A stretch of DNA of 64,000 nucleotides, from the NCBI RefSeq assembly GCF_025506275.1, contig NZ_QYCP01000096.1, positions 124,001 to 188,000 of the forward strand. Reading direction: 5' to 3'. The notes under the pieces are model-generated. The model made no database searches. It was not told where the DNA came from and saw only the letters and a list, made by a program, of their open reading frames with translations. The first letter of the stretch is position 1. Each line of letters starts with the position of its first letter. Made by a program: the position numbers and the translations under genes. Below, one piece after another: positions 24,029 through 32,684 of the stretch. Source of the stretch: Brevibacterium permense (GTDB taxonomy: Bacteria; Actinomycetota; Actinomycetes; Actinomycetales; Brevibacteriaceae).

Positions 24029-24562
24029 GTGAGCGAAGAGAACGGCGAACTCCTCGGAGCGGGACGCAAGGCTGCGGTCATCATCGCCTCCACCTCTGCG
24101 GCCAGGGGGGAAGCCGCGGACACGACGGGTCCGATCCTCGTCGATTGGCTGCGCGGCCGCGGTTATGAGACTCCCGATGCGATCGTCGTCCGCGACGGCG
24201 AACCCGTCGGCGACGCACTCAAGCATCTTCTCGTTGACACTCCGGAAGCCGACCGTCCTCGCGTCATCGTCACCAGCGGCGGCACCGGGCTCGCGCCCGA
24301 TGATCGCACTCCGGAGTTCACCGCCGAACTCCTCGAACGCCAGTCCCCTGGCCTCATCTATGCGATGTGGCGCAAGGGTCTCGAATCAACATCCTCGGCG
24401 GTGATGAGCCGCGGAGTCGCGGGAGTGCGGGGACGCAGCTTCGTCATCAACTTCCCCGGTTCGAAGGGCGGGGTCAAGGACGGAATCGCCGTCATCGATG
24501 ACCTCCTCGAGCACATTCAGACCTCCGTCGAGGACACCACCGACCATGGCCCCCGGGTCTGA
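24029..24562 (+). CDS. MoaB/MogA-type molybdopterin biosynthesis protein
   Basis: A 177-residue MoaB/MogA family protein, which adenylylates molybdopterin or helps insert molybdenum. The signature RVIVTSGGTGLAPDDRTPE (about residue 80) and the downstream GVAGVRGRSFVINFPGSKGGVKDG loop are intact. It starts at GTG, with AG-rich sequence upstream. Sixteen bases downstream lies fdhD, so this pair serves maturation of a molybdenum enzyme (formate dehydrogenase type) encoded elsewhere. Confidence 0.88.
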   Translation: MSEENGELLGAGRKAAVIIASTSAARGEAADTTGPILVDWLRGRGYETPDAIVVRDGEPVGDALKHLLVDTPEADRPRVIVTSGGTGLAPDDRTPEFTAELLERQSPGLIYAMWRKGLESTSSAVMSRGVAGVRGRSFVINFPGSKGGVKDGIAVIDDLLEHIQTSVEDTTDHGPRV

Positions 24563-24577
24563 GAGAGGAACGAGACC

Positions 24578-25459
24578 ATGCAGATGCGCAAGGCCGTGCG
24601 AGCCCGGGTCTATAAGTTCGACGCCACCGGTGAGATCTCGGCCGGTCCGGATTCCCTGGCAGGCGAGGAGCCGCTGGAGATCCAGCTCAACGGTGAGCAG
24701 TACACCGTGACCATGCGCACCGCCGGACACGACGTCGAACTCATCGCCGGTTATCTGCTCTCCGAGGCGGTCGTGACCTCGATGGACGATATCGAAGAGG
24801 TCAATTTCTCTGCCGGGCTCGCCCCCGACGGCAGCCGGAACTACAACGTCGCCCAAGTGCGTCTGGCTCCTGGGATCTGGAATCCCGAGACGGCGCCTGC
24901 CCGCAACGTCTACACCTCGTCGTCGTGTGGAATCTGCGGAACCGCGGCCGCGGATGCGGTGACGAAGACCTCCGCGTTTCCGCTCATCCCCGCCGCCTTT
25001 CATGTCGAGGACCAGGGGGAGTACGAGTTTCCGCAGCTGCTCTCCGCCGCCCGGATCGGTGAGCTGCCCGATCGACTGCGGCAGACACAGGAGATCTTCG
25101 ACAAGACCGGCGGAGTCCATGCCGCTGCGCTCTTCGCCGTCGGAGACGACCCGAACGCGGAACCCGAACTGCTCGTCGGTCGCGAGGACGTCGGCCGGCA
25201 CAACGCCGTCGACAAGGTCATCGGCTGGGCCATGGCCAACCGTGGCCTGCCGCTGCGATCGACCGTTCTGCAGGTGTCCGCGCGGGCATCGTTCGAACTC
25301 GTCCAGAAGTGCGCGATGGCCGGCATCCCGATGATGTCCGCCGTCAGCGCCCCCTCTGCGATGGCCGTCGATTACGGCAAGGACGTCGGCGTGAGCGTCA
25401 TCGGCTTCAATCGCAGGGGCAAGTTCAACGCGTACTCGTATCCCGAACGCGTGGCCTGA
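24578..25459 (+). CDS. fdhD: FdhD, formate dehydrogenase sulfur carrier
   Basis: A 293-residue FdhD sulfurtransferase, which passes sulfur from a cysteine desulfurase (IscS in E. coli) to the molybdenum cofactor of formate dehydrogenase. The reactive cysteine pair is present in YTSSSCGICGTAA (Cys117, Cys120). Other family blocks are LIAGYLLSEAVV, VGREDVGRHNAVDKVIGWA and VQKCAMAGIPMMSAVSAPSAMAV. Length is typical. It is cotranscribed with the MoaB gene. The PLP protein after it is of the cysteine-desulfurase fold and could be the sulfur donor, which is inference only. Confidence 0.92.
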   Translation: MQMRKAVRARVYKFDATGEISAGPDSLAGEEPLEIQLNGEQYTVTMRTAGHDVELIAGYLLSEAVVTSMDDIEEVNFSAGLAPDGSRNYNVAQVRLAPGIWNPETAPARNVYTSSSCGICGTAAADAVTKTSAFPLIPAAFHVEDQGEYEFPQLLSAARIGELPDRLRQTQEIFDKTGGVHAAALFAVGDDPNAEPELLVGREDVGRHNAVDKVIGWAMANRGLPLRSTVLQVSARASFELVQKCAMAGIPMMSAVSAPSAMAVDYGKDVGVSVIGFNRRGKFNAYSYPERVA

Positions 25460-25503
25460 CCTCGCCGAGACGGCCCCGCCGTTCCGGTGCTAGATTCGCT
25501 GGC

Positions 25504-26634
25504 ATGGACATCAATGACGATCCCACCAGCTTCACCTCCCGTCTGACCATCGCGCGGGCCCGTACCGAATGGGACGTGCAGACGGCTTTCCTCGACTCCT
25601 GCTCCTACGGTCCGCCTCCTCGGTGCGGATGGGATGCGCTGCAGCGGTCCCTCGACCAGTGGCGGGCCGGAAGCGTACCCTGGCCGCGGTGGGCGGAATC
25701 GGTTGACACCAGCCGCGAACTCTTCGGTCGCCTCGTCGGTGTTTCCGCAGATCAGGTGGCCGCCGGGGCCGCCGTATCGCAACTGCTCGCCCCGATCGCC
25801 GCAGCACTGCCCGACGGTGCGGAGGTCCTCATCCCCGACATCGAGTTCACCTCCGGTGTCTACCCGTTCGCAGTCCACGCCGACCGTGGGGTGCGGGTGC
25901 GCACCGCGCCGCTGAACACCCTCGCCGAGGCGGTCGACAAGTCCACGACGCTCGTGTCCTTTTCCGCCGCACAGTCTGCGACCGGCGAGGTCGCCGACAT
26001 CCCGGCGATCACCCGCGCCGCACGCGAAGTCGGAGCGCTCACCGTCCTCGACGGCACGCAGGCGGCCGGATGGCTGCCGCTCAACGCCGCCGAGGTCGAC
26101 TTCCTCGCCGTCGCCGCCTACAAATGGCTGTGCGCCCCGCGCGGGACGGCGTTCCTCACGATGCCGTCGCAGTTGGCAGCCGCCGACGAATCCCACCCAG
26201 ACCGTGCGGAGTTCTTCGACCGACTCAAGCCTCTGGCGGCGGGGTGGTTCGCAGCCGGGGGAGCAGCCAGCTACGGGATGCCGATGCGCCTGGCCGACGG
26301 TGCTCGCGCCTTCGACATCTCACCGGCCTGGCATTCGTGGGTCGGCACGGCTCCAGCGCTCGAGCTGCTGCTCGACGTCGGCGTCGACCAGATCCACACC
26401 CACGACCTCGCTCTGGCCAACCGTTTCAGAACCGGGCTCGGCCTCGCAGAGTTGAACTCGGCGATCGTGTCGATCGACCTCGGGATCGTCGACCGGGCCT
26501 GGCCTGGTGCCGTCGATCGACTCGACGCGGCCGGAGTCAGGTACTCGCGGGCCGGAGGAAATATGCGCTTCGGATTCCACCTCTACAACGACGAGGCCGA
26601 TGTCGATACGGCGCTCAACGCTGTGACTTCGTGA
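25504..26634 (+). CDS. Class V aminotransferase-fold PLP enzyme
   Basis: A 376-residue fold-type I PLP protein of the aminotransferase class V/cysteine desulfurase superfamily. The cofactor aspartate is in TVLDGTQAAGWLPL and the Schiff-base lysine in VAAYKWLCAPRGTAF. The mobile active-site cysteine loop of true IscS/SufS desulfurases is not obvious, so kynureninase-like or isopenicillin-epimerase-like activity is equally possible. Its ATG at 25504 has no ribosome-binding site but follows TAGATT (25491-25496) by seven bases. The gap before it holds a variant of the recurrent CTCGCCGAG word. Confidence 0.82.
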   Translation: MDINDDPTSFTSRLTIARARTEWDVQTAFLDSCSYGPPPRCGWDALQRSLDQWRAGSVPWPRWAESVDTSRELFGRLVGVSADQVAAGAAVSQLLAPIAAALPDGAEVLIPDIEFTSGVYPFAVHADRGVRVRTAPLNTLAEAVDKSTTLVSFSAAQSATGEVADIPAITRAAREVGALTVLDGTQAAGWLPLNAAEVDFLAVAAYKWLCAPRGTAFLTMPSQLAAADESHPDRAEFFDRLKPLAAGWFAAGGAASYGMPMRLADGARAFDISPAWHSWVGTAPALELLLDVGVDQIHTHDLALANRFRTGLGLAELNSAIVSIDLGIVDRAWPGAVDRLDAAGVRYSRAGGNMRFGFHLYNDEADVDTALNAVTS

Positions 26635-27020
26635 CAGGCGCTGACTTCTCTCCTTCCCGGTCGCCCGGCCGAATTGATCTCGGGGTCTCGAGCACAGGAC
26701 CACTCATGTCCATATGCTCTCGGGCTTCGGCAAGGGAGTCGCGGCGCTGAGCCATGAGGAATTCGGTAACACAGCCATAACAATCGGCCGACTGCCGTCA
26801 GCCGGTGGGCAGCCGACCGGCCCCGCTGACCGGGGCAGAACCTCTTTTGTGAATGATCTGCAACATTCAACAATTTCTACTTATGGGGATCGGAGCGCGG
26901 ACTCGGGGCTAGTCTTGCTCTTGGCGTTGTTTCTGCATGAACGGGAAGGGCGCGACCGACAGATTGCTTTCGCATCACTGCCGCTGAATGCGGAGATGCC
27001 GATACCGAGATGGAGTGACG
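26635..27020. other. Intergenic region, no gene recognised
   Basis: A 386-bp stretch after the class V PLP gene. No frame resembles a protein family. It includes a locally AT-rich segment (26850-26885). GAGTGA before ATG 27021 is the start site of the small membrane protein. I see nothing else to report. Confidence 0.4.
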
Positions 27021-27254
27021 ATGACCTACACGCTGCAGGCCGTTGAGAACTCGGCTGAGAAGGCCAGCCTGATCAGGCGGCTCCGCACCGGAGCCCTCAT
27101 CGTCATCTTCGCCTCCGTGCTGTGTGGATTGCTGGCATGGAATGAACCGCACCCGGTGGCGGTGGCGCTCGCCGTTCTCGTCGGCGGTGCCGGAATCCTC
27201 GCCATCGACATCGCAGTGGCTTACCGGGCTTTGGTGCGCCGGTCGAAAGGCTGA
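27021..27254 (+). CDS. Small two-helix membrane protein
   Basis: A 77-residue protein, MTYTLQAVENSAEKASLIRR followed by two hydrophobic helices (ALIVIFASVLCGLLAW and VAVALAVLVGGAGILAIDIAVAY) and a basic tail. The ATG follows TGGAGTGACG. Unknown function. It stands between two unrelated genes with its own probable promoter. Strong coding character (hydrophobic periodicity, charged ends) supports a real gene. Confidence 0.65.
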   Translation: MTYTLQAVENSAEKASLIRRLRTGALIVIFASVLCGLLAWNEPHPVAVALAVLVGGAGILAIDIAVAYRALVRRSKG

Positions 27255-27388
27255 GTCAGACCCGCACCCGTTCTGCCCTCAAAGCGCCGTGTCACCGCAG
27301 TCACGCCGCTCCTCAGACGCCGCCGCACCCTTCGTCGGCCTCCGGCTAGCATGCTGACTTGAAGCATCCCGGCGACAGGAGGTGAGCA

Positions 27389-28687
27389 ATGGCCGACCAT
27401 GGCCGGAAACCGGATCAGAAGCCCCCTGGCATCGGTCTGCTCACCGTCCTCCTCGGCGCCGTCGCCGCCGGGCCCATCATGCTCTACGGTCTCAGTGCCA
27501 CGAGCGATTCGGTCATCGCCGAGCTCGGCATCTCCGAAGCCCACTTCGGCCTGCTCGCCACCACCTGCTTCGGCGCCGCCGCGATCGGCAATGCCACCCT
27601 GGGCCGCCTCGCCGACCGGCATTCCGACCTCTCGCTCATGGCGTTCATCTTCGTCCTTGCCACGCTGGCTCTCGTGCTCGTGGCCGTGCCCGACGGGTTC
27701 TGGATGTTGCTTCTGGCCGCCGCACTGTCCGGAATCGCCCAGTCCTTTCCCAACGGTGTGACCAACCGGATCCTCCTCGAACGCGTCCCCGACACCAAAC
27801 GCATCGGCTGGGTCGGCATCAAACAGTCCGGGGTCCAGGTCAGCCAGCTCGTCGCCAGCCTCGCCTTCCCCGTCCTGGCACTCGGTATCGGGTGGCGCGG
27901 CGCGGCCCTGGCCGTCGCGGTCATCCCGCTCATTCTGCTCGCGATGACCTGGTCATCCCTGCGCACCACACCGCTGCTGACCGCTCCGAATCCCACAGCC
28001 GACACCTCCGCCGAGGCGTCCGGCCGTACCACTGACACCACCCAAACCGGCACCACCGCCGAGGCGGCTCACCCCGACCGCGAACCGGCATCCGGCCGTC
28101 CGGCCAAGCACCCCGGCATGGTGTGGGCGTTGGCGCTGTTCGGCCTGATCAACGGCATCGGCGTACAGGCGACGAACGTGTACATTCCGCTCTTCGCCGT
28201 GCGTGAGATGGGCTTCAGCCTCGTCCTCGGCGGTGCCACGGCGGCACTGGCCGGTGTCGTCGGAGTCATCGCCCGAGTCACCTGGGCCAGGCGCATGGCC
28301 AAAGGTGCATCGGGTCCGCGCCTGCTGCTGGTCCTCGCCCTCATCGCGCTGGCCGGAGCGGTGCTGTTCCTCATCGCCGACGCAGCCGGGTGGGCGCTGC
28401 TCGTCTGGGTGGCAGTGGCCTTCCACGGAATCTCTGCGCTCGGTGTCTCGGTGGTGCTCATGGCTGCGCTCATGCGAGCGATTCCGGCTGCCTCGATGGT
28501 CTCGGCCAGCGGCATGGTCACGGCCGGAATGTTCTTCGGCTTCGCCCTGGGGCCGTTGCTCATGGGCGTCATCGTCGGCTCACCCGGTGGGTTCGAACTC
28601 GGCTGGGTCACCGTCGGCGTCACCTATCTGCTGTGTACGGTGCTCGCTCTCGTGCTCATGCGCGTGAATTCACGGGCCCGGCGATAA
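27389..28687 (+). CDS. MFS transporter
   Basis: A 432-residue, 12-helix MFS protein. It contains the first-half GNATLGRLADRHSDLSLMAF loop (motif A type) and VTNRILLERVPDTKRIGWVGIKQSG, and a long Thr/Ala-rich central loop (about residues 195-235). The loop DNA has two copies of CGCCGAGGC (28012, 28058). The ATG is preceded by AGGAGGTGAGCA. Relatives include cyanate/CynX-like and aromatic-acid permeases; substrate undetermined. Monocistronic. Confidence 0.85.
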   Translation: MADHGRKPDQKPPGIGLLTVLLGAVAAGPIMLYGLSATSDSVIAELGISEAHFGLLATTCFGAAAIGNATLGRLADRHSDLSLMAFIFVLATLALVLVAVPDGFWMLLLAAALSGIAQSFPNGVTNRILLERVPDTKRIGWVGIKQSGVQVSQLVASLAFPVLALGIGWRGAALAVAVIPLILLAMTWSSLRTTPLLTAPNPTADTSAEASGRTTDTTQTGTTAEAAHPDREPASGRPAKHPGMVWALALFGLINGIGVQATNVYIPLFAVREMGFSLVLGGATAALAGVVGVIARVTWARRMAKGASGPRLLLVLALIALAGAVLFLIADAAGWALLVWVAVAFHGISALGVSVVLMAALMRAIPAASMVSASGMVTAGMFFGFALGPLLMGVIVGSPGGFELGWVTVGVTYLLCTVLALVLMRVNSRARR

Positions 28688-28784
28688 CGGCATGGGGAGA
28701 TGCGCGCCGCCCGTCGGCAGTGACCGGCTCCCAGCGCGGGGCTGGCGGATGGTGCAGGGTTCGTAGCGTCCCGGGCTCGTCGAG

Positions 28785-29252
28785 TCAGGTCAACTGCAGG
28801 TGCAGCAACGGGTATGGTCGCCCGGCGTCGTCGGTTGCGCTGCGCCGGACCACCTGGAAACCGCGACAAGTGTAGAACTCCACGGCTTGCCGATTCTGTT
28901 CATTCACGTCGACGTACCTGACGCCGTGGTTGTTGATCGCGTGTCTGAGAAGTCTCGTCCCGATACCGGTGCCGCGGTGCTTCGCGTCGATGAACAGCAT
29001 CTCCAGGTTTCCGTCGAGGACGCCGGCGAATCCCACCGGTCGACCATTCAGCTCCGCGACGGTGAGCGAAACGGCGGGGAAGTAATCCGACTCCAGTCGG
29101 GATTCGATCTCATCGCGGTCCGCATCGGCGAGGAATTCGTGAGTCGCGTCGACCGCGCTTCGCCAGATTGCGACGAGGGGCGCAAAGTCAACTGGTCCGC
29201 GTGACGGCCGAACGCTCAGTTCACTCGTGTCGAGGTCCGGGTGCTCATTCAT
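28785..29252 (-). CDS. GNAT N-acetyltransferase (YjaB-like)
   Basis: A 155-residue GCN5-related N-acetyltransferase. The acetyl-CoA pyrophosphate motif is LFIDAKHRGTGIGTRLLRHA, followed by VDVNEQNRQAVEFYTCRGFQVV and the closing GRPYPLLHLQL, a pattern close to E. coli YjaB. Substrate unknown, probably a small amine or peptide N-terminus. CATAAT lies six bases before the ATG, so the transcript may be leaderless. It is divergent from the gene at 29339. Confidence 0.85.
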   Translation of the reverse strand: MNEHPDLDTSELSVRPSRGPVDFAPLVAIWRSAVDATHEFLADADRDEIESRLESDYFPAVSLTVAELNGRPVGFAGVLDGNLEMLFIDAKHRGTGIGTRLLRHAINNHGVRYVDVNEQNRQAVEFYTCRGFQVVRRSATDDAGRPYPLLHLQLT

Positions 29253-29325
29253 GCCTCGATTATGTCAGGGGGAACGCTGGATGGCGTTCGCGCCGGGTGA
29301 CCTTCCCCGCGTCGGCCACCCGGCC

Positions 29326-29338
29326 TATAATAGAACGC
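29326..29338 (+). promoter_or_regulatory. Consensus -10 box for a leaderless gene
   Basis: TATAAT at 29326-29331 is a perfect -10 hexamer. The ATG of the next gene begins eight bases after the box starts its downstream gap (at 29339), leaving no room for a leader or ribosome-binding site. Confidence 0.65.
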
Positions 29339-29731
29339 ATGTACGAAAATGAGGGTGCCGGATTGGACGGTGAATCGGAGTACCAGCCTCCGGCGTGGAT
29401 GATCCGCTACCGAAACTTCAAAACTCTGTGCTCCTATGTCTGTGGCGAGTTCATCCGCTTCTATCTCACCACCGGCTGCGATCAGATCAGCTACACGCAT
29501 TCTCAGATCACCGAGGGGCTGCCGAACTACTCGTGCCGCCTGACCTCCGTCGACGAGGCGGTCCTGCTGCTGCCTCTCGACGACTGGGCCGAGCGGATGG
29601 ATGAGGTGCGTCCCCTGGTGCGGGCGTGGCTGGGAGAACATTCGGACCTCAAGGGGTGTCAGCCGGAGAAGTCGCACTATCAGGGCGACCGCTATTGGTT
29701 CACCCGCTGGCAGGAGGCCAACCCGTGGTGA
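29339..29731 (+). CDS. Conserved-looking hypothetical protein
   Basis: A 130-residue soluble protein not recognised. It is rich in aromatic residues (YQPPAWMIRYRNFKTLCSYV, CGEFIRFYLTTGCDQISYTH) with three cysteines and a C-terminal KSHYQGDRYWFTRWQEANPW. Codon use and lack of low complexity argue for a real gene. It starts directly after a perfect TATAAT box, so it is probably a leaderless transcript. The micro-ORF at 29757 follows after 25 bp. Confidence 0.65.
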   Translation: MYENEGAGLDGESEYQPPAWMIRYRNFKTLCSYVCGEFIRFYLTTGCDQISYTHSQITEGLPNYSCRLTSVDEAVLLLPLDDWAERMDEVRPLVRAWLGEHSDLKGCQPEKSHYQGDRYWFTRWQEANPW

Positions 29732-29744
29732 CAGACGGAACCGG

Positions 29745-29756
29745 TAGAATCCGAGC
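29745..29756 (+). promoter_or_regulatory. -10 box for a leaderless micro-ORF
   Basis: TAGAAT at 29745-29750 is followed by six bases and then the ATG at 29757. This matches the TANNNT-N6-ATG arrangement seen before several genes here, and supports the 28-codon frame being expressed on its own. Confidence 0.5.
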
Positions 29757-29843
29757 ATGCGCAAACGTATGATCGTGTTCGTCGTGGCGGCCTTGGCGGT
29801 GCTCGGGCTCATCGCCAGCATGCTGGGCGGCGTTCCTGCCTGA
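29757..29843 (+). CDS. 28-residue membrane micro-protein
   Basis: MRKRMIVFVVAALAVLGLIA followed by SMLGGVPA and a stop. It has a basic start, a single hydrophobic helix of about 17 residues and a short polar end. This layout is that of a small inserted membrane protein, not a random frame. Its own TAGAAT box lies six bases upstream. Function unknown; it may be a regulator or membrane anchor. Confidence 0.55.
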   Translation: MRKRMIVFVVAALAVLGLIASMLGGVPA

Positions 29844-29989
29844 GTCGCTTCCCGACGCAGACATGGCCGACGAGAAGCGACTCGAGTGTCGCTTCGGGGC
29901 CGATGCGGATCCGTGCGCCGGTTCCTGACGTGGAGGGTGTCAATGACGGCGAGGACATGCGCTTGTCCTCATGAAACAGGACACCCACC

Positions 29990-30255
29990 ATGCCTCGTCA
30001 ACAGAACTCTGCGGAAGCGCGGTCCTCTTCCACGTCACCCCGACTCGGCCCCACAACACGTCGGCCTGTCATGGCAATTGTGGGGCTCGCGTGTCTGGCA
30101 GCACCGCGAGTGGTGCTCCATGATCTCAACTTCATCGAAGAAGGCACTTTCGTCAATGCGCTGTTCGTCCTTCTGCCCCCGCTCGTCTGGACTGTCACGG
30201 TTCTGATCGCACGAGTGCCGAAACTTCTCATCACTCTGCTGGCAGTCGGGCTCTC
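29990..30255 (+). pseudogene. 3'-truncated small integral membrane protein gene
   Basis: From ATG 29990 the frame gives a polar N-terminus and then two good membrane helices (VMAIVGLACLAAPRVVL and NALFVLLPPLVWTVTVLIA), followed by RVPKLLITLLAVGL. The hydrophobic protein then stops making sense near 30250 and the frame runs antisense through the SDR gene. I infer that the remaining helices were lost when this sequence was joined to the 3' side of the SDR gene. Exact breakpoint uncertain. Confidence 0.5.
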
Positions 30256-30310
30256 CGACCGGACTCAGGAACGCCGCCGGCGTGAACGGTCAGTGGCTGA
30301 CGCCGATCGG

Positions 30311-31204
30311 TCAGGGACTCGGCTGGCCGCCATTGACGTTGAGGGTCTCACCGATGACGTAGCTCGACTCCGACGAGGTGAGGAAGACGTAGGCGGGAGC
30401 CAGCTCCGTCGGCTGCCCCGCCCGTCCGAGCGGAGTGTTCTTCCCGAAGTGCGGCAGGGCGTCCTTCGGCTGGCCGTCGGAGACCTGCAGCGGAGTCCAG
30501 ATCGGTCCCGGGGCCACAGAGTTCACTCGGATTCCCCTCGGTGCGAGTTGGGTGGCCAGTCCCTTGGTGAAATTGTTGATTGCCGCTTTCGTCGACGCAT
30601 AGTCGATGAGGTGGGCGGACGGCGAATACGCCTGCACGGAGGTGCTGTTGACGATCGTCGATCCGGGCTCGAGATGCTCGAGCGCGGCCTGGGAGACCCT
30701 GAACACGGCGTGGATGTTCGTCCGGAAAGTGTCTTCCCACTGCTCATCCGTGAGGTCGGCGATGTCTTCGACGGCGATCTGTCGCCCGGCGTTGTTGACC
30801 AGGGCGTCGAGTCCGCCCAGCTCCTCGGCTGCCCTGCGGACGACCTCCCGGCAGTAGTCAGGATCGGACAGGTCTCCGGGCAGAGGTACGGCCTTGCGAC
30901 CGGCACGGCGGATGACCTCGCAGACGTATTGGGCGTCCTCCTCCTCGGCGGGCAGATAGGCCAGGGCGACATCGGCCCCTTCCCGGGCGAAAGCGATTGC
31001 TACTGCGGCTCCGATACCGGAATCCGAGCCGGTGATGAGCGCCCTGCGCCCGCGGAGCCTGCCGGTGCCGGTGTAGCTGTCCTCTCCGCGATCCGTGCCC
31101 GGGATGAGGTCCGCGTCGAGACCCGGCTCCGGTTGGTCCTGCTTCGGCGGCGTGATTTCGGGAAAGCGAGTGGTGGGGTCCTGGAATGTCAGCTGGTCGA
31201 TCAT
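30311..31204 (-). CDS. Short-chain dehydrogenase (general-stress type)
   Basis: A 297-residue classical/extended SDR of the YhxC/YdaD/YghA stress group. The NAD(P) site is ALITGSDSGIG (about residues 55-65), NNAG at 137-140, and the Ser189, Tyr202, Lys206 catalytic residues are in NSTSV and DYASTKAA. The N-terminal 50 residues (PEITPPKQDQPEPGLDADLI) are the proline-rich extension typical of the group. The ATG at 31204 has AAGGAAGAAG upstream. Substrate not known. Neighbours (ChaB, Ku) suggest a stress role. Confidence 0.88.
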   Translation of the reverse strand: MIDQLTFQDPTTRFPEITPPKQDQPEPGLDADLIPGTDRGEDSYTGTGRLRGRRALITGSDSGIGAAVAIAFAREGADVALAYLPAEEEDAQYVCEVIRRAGRKAVPLPGDLSDPDYCREVVRRAAEELGGLDALVNNAGRQIAVEDIADLTDEQWEDTFRTNIHAVFRVSQAALEHLEPGSTIVNSTSVQAYSPSAHLIDYASTKAAINNFTKGLATQLAPRGIRVNSVAPGPIWTPLQVSDGQPKDALPHFGKNTPLGRAGQPTELAPAYVFLTSSESSYVIGETLNVNGGQPSP

Positions 31205-31254
31205 CGTCTTCTTCCTTGCGCATCGGAGGCACCTGGGCGGCAATCAGGCCGGTC

Positions 31255-31671
31255 TCAGGAATTCTGTTTCGTCTTCCGCTTGCTCTCTTTCTCCAGTGCA
31301 TCGACAAGTTCCTTCTTCGTCATCGTCGACCTTCCAGAGATGTTCAGCTTCTTCGCCTGCGCGTAGAGGTGCTCCTTCGACGCGTTCGCATCGACTCCGC
31401 CGGCCGTTGCGCGATTGGTGTTCTTCCCGCCTGAGCTCTGCGCGTCCGAGGGGCCTGGCGACTCTTTCGCCACCCACCTGTCGCCGACCTTTTCGAAACT
31501 GTGTTTGAGGGCGTCGTAGGCGACCTGGTGGGCTCTCTTCTCGTCCCCGTATTGGTCGATGGCCGAGTCGTAGGCCTTGGCGAAGGTCCGCTGCGCCTTC
31601 TTGCTCGACTTCTCCAATGTCGACGGCAGCTCGGCTTTCTTGGGCGTTCCTGCTTTCGTCGTCTTCGGCAT
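31255..31671 (-). CDS. ChaB-domain protein with C-terminal Rho-N/SAP-like motif
   Basis: A 138-residue basic protein. Residues 14-75 form a ChaB domain (LPSTLEKSSKKAQRTFAKAY and HQVAYDALKHSFEKVGDRWV). After a Ser/Gly linker the C-terminus (SKEHLYAQAKKLNISGRSTM TKKELVDAL) looks like a Rho N-terminal/SAP-type nucleic-acid-binding helix pair. Despite the name, ChaB is not a transporter. The combination with Ku next door suggests a DNA- or stress-related role. The ATG follows AGGAGCTGTTCACACC. Confidence 0.82.
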   Translation of the reverse strand: MPKTTKAGTPKKAELPSTLEKSSKKAQRTFAKAYDSAIDQYGDEKRAHQVAYDALKHSFEKVGDRWVAKESPGPSDAQSSGGKNTNRATAGGVDANASKEHLYAQAKKLNISGRSTMTKKELVDALEKESKRKTKQNS

Positions 31672-31762
31672 GGTGTGAACAGCTCCTATCGTGTCGGCTT
31701 CGTCTGCTGCATCGGGGTTCGGTCTTGGTCAAGTCGAAGGAAAGTCTATTTCGCCCCCCGCC

Positions 31763-32602
31763 TCAGCCGGTGCGCTTCTTCGGTGCGGACTTCTTCGTCC
31801 CCTTCTTCTTCGACGATCGGGAACTGTCCACCGACTTGCGCAGGGCTTCCATGAGGTCGATGACATCTCCACCGCTGGTGTCCTCGGAATCGTCTTCGTC
31901 GAACGTCTTCTCGACATCGAAACTCTCGCCTGAGTCGATCTTCGCGTCGATGAGTTTGCGCAGTTCGACCTGATAGTCGTCGCTGAACTCCTCGGGGGTG
32001 AAGTCCTCGGAGTATGACTCAACGAGCTTCTCCGACATTTCGAGTTCTTTGTCCGAGATCTTCGCCTTCGAGTTCACTCCCTTGAAGTCGACGTCTCGGA
32101 TCTCATCGGCCCAGCGCAGGGTCTGGATCATGAGGACCTTTCCGCACACTCGCAGCACGGCCAGGCGCGTCCGGGTGCGCAGTGTGAGTCTCACGATCGC
32201 TGTCCGCTCCGTCTTCTCGAGCGTCTGACGCAACAAGAGGTAGGCCTTCGGCGTCTTCGACGTCGGCTCGAGGAAGTAGGACCTTTCGAGCATGATGGGG
32301 TCGATCTCGTCGCTGGGCACAAATTGGAGGACGTCGATGTCATCGTCGTCCTCTGCGGGGAGAGCCTCGAAGTCCTCGCTGGTGAGCACGACGCGGTGCT
32401 CACCATCGTCGAAGGCCTTGTCGATGTCGTCGTAATCGACGGTCTTCCCGCACTTCTCGCAGCGGTGCTGATTGCGGATCCGCCCTCCGTCCTTCGCATG
32501 GACCTGGTGCATCCTGACGTCGTGGTTCTCCGTCGCCGAGTACAGCTTCACCGGCACATTGACGAGGCCGAAGGCGATGGATCCGGTCCAGATAGCTCTC
32601 AT
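31763..32602 (-). CDS. ku: Ku, DNA end-binding protein of bacterial NHEJ
   Basis: A 279-residue prokaryotic Ku homodimer protein, which rings DNA ends and recruits LigD. The start MRAIWTGSIAFGLVNVPVKLY is diagnostic, followed by HRCEKCGKTVDYDDIDKAF, the YFLEPTSKTPKAYLLLRQTL core and ELEMSEKLVESYSEDFTPEE. The C-terminus is a Lys-rich tail (SSKKKGTKKSAPKKRTG) that in relatives modulates DNA threading and LigD stimulation. LigD lies 2.8 kb away on the opposite strand. Confidence 0.95.
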   Translation of the reverse strand: MRAIWTGSIAFGLVNVPVKLYSATENHDVRMHQVHAKDGGRIRNQHRCEKCGKTVDYDDIDKAFDDGEHRVVLTSEDFEALPAEDDDDIDVLQFVPSDEIDPIMLERSYFLEPTSKTPKAYLLLRQTLEKTERTAIVRLTLRTRTRLAVLRVCGKVLMIQTLRWADEIRDVDFKGVNSKAKISDKELEMSEKLVESYSEDFTPEEFSDDYQVELRKLIDAKIDSGESFDVEKTFDEDDSEDTSGGDVIDLMEALRKSVDSSRSSKKKGTKKSAPKKRTG

Positions 32603-32684
32603 GCCCCCATTGAAACGCAGGTTTCGAGCACTGGCTAGCCCCCTTGGCCGAGGTCGACGAACTCAGTGCGTCTGGCACCGGGCT

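Noticed and set aside
24578..26634. FdhD and the class V PLP protein as a confirmed sulfur-relay operon
   Set aside because: The PLP gene has its own -10 box and no obvious desulfurase cysteine, so the link is only a possibility.
26714..27046. 110-codon plus-strand frame in the 26.6-27.0 kb gap
   Set aside because: Low-similarity composition, no ribosome-binding site, and it overlaps the better-supported small membrane protein gene.
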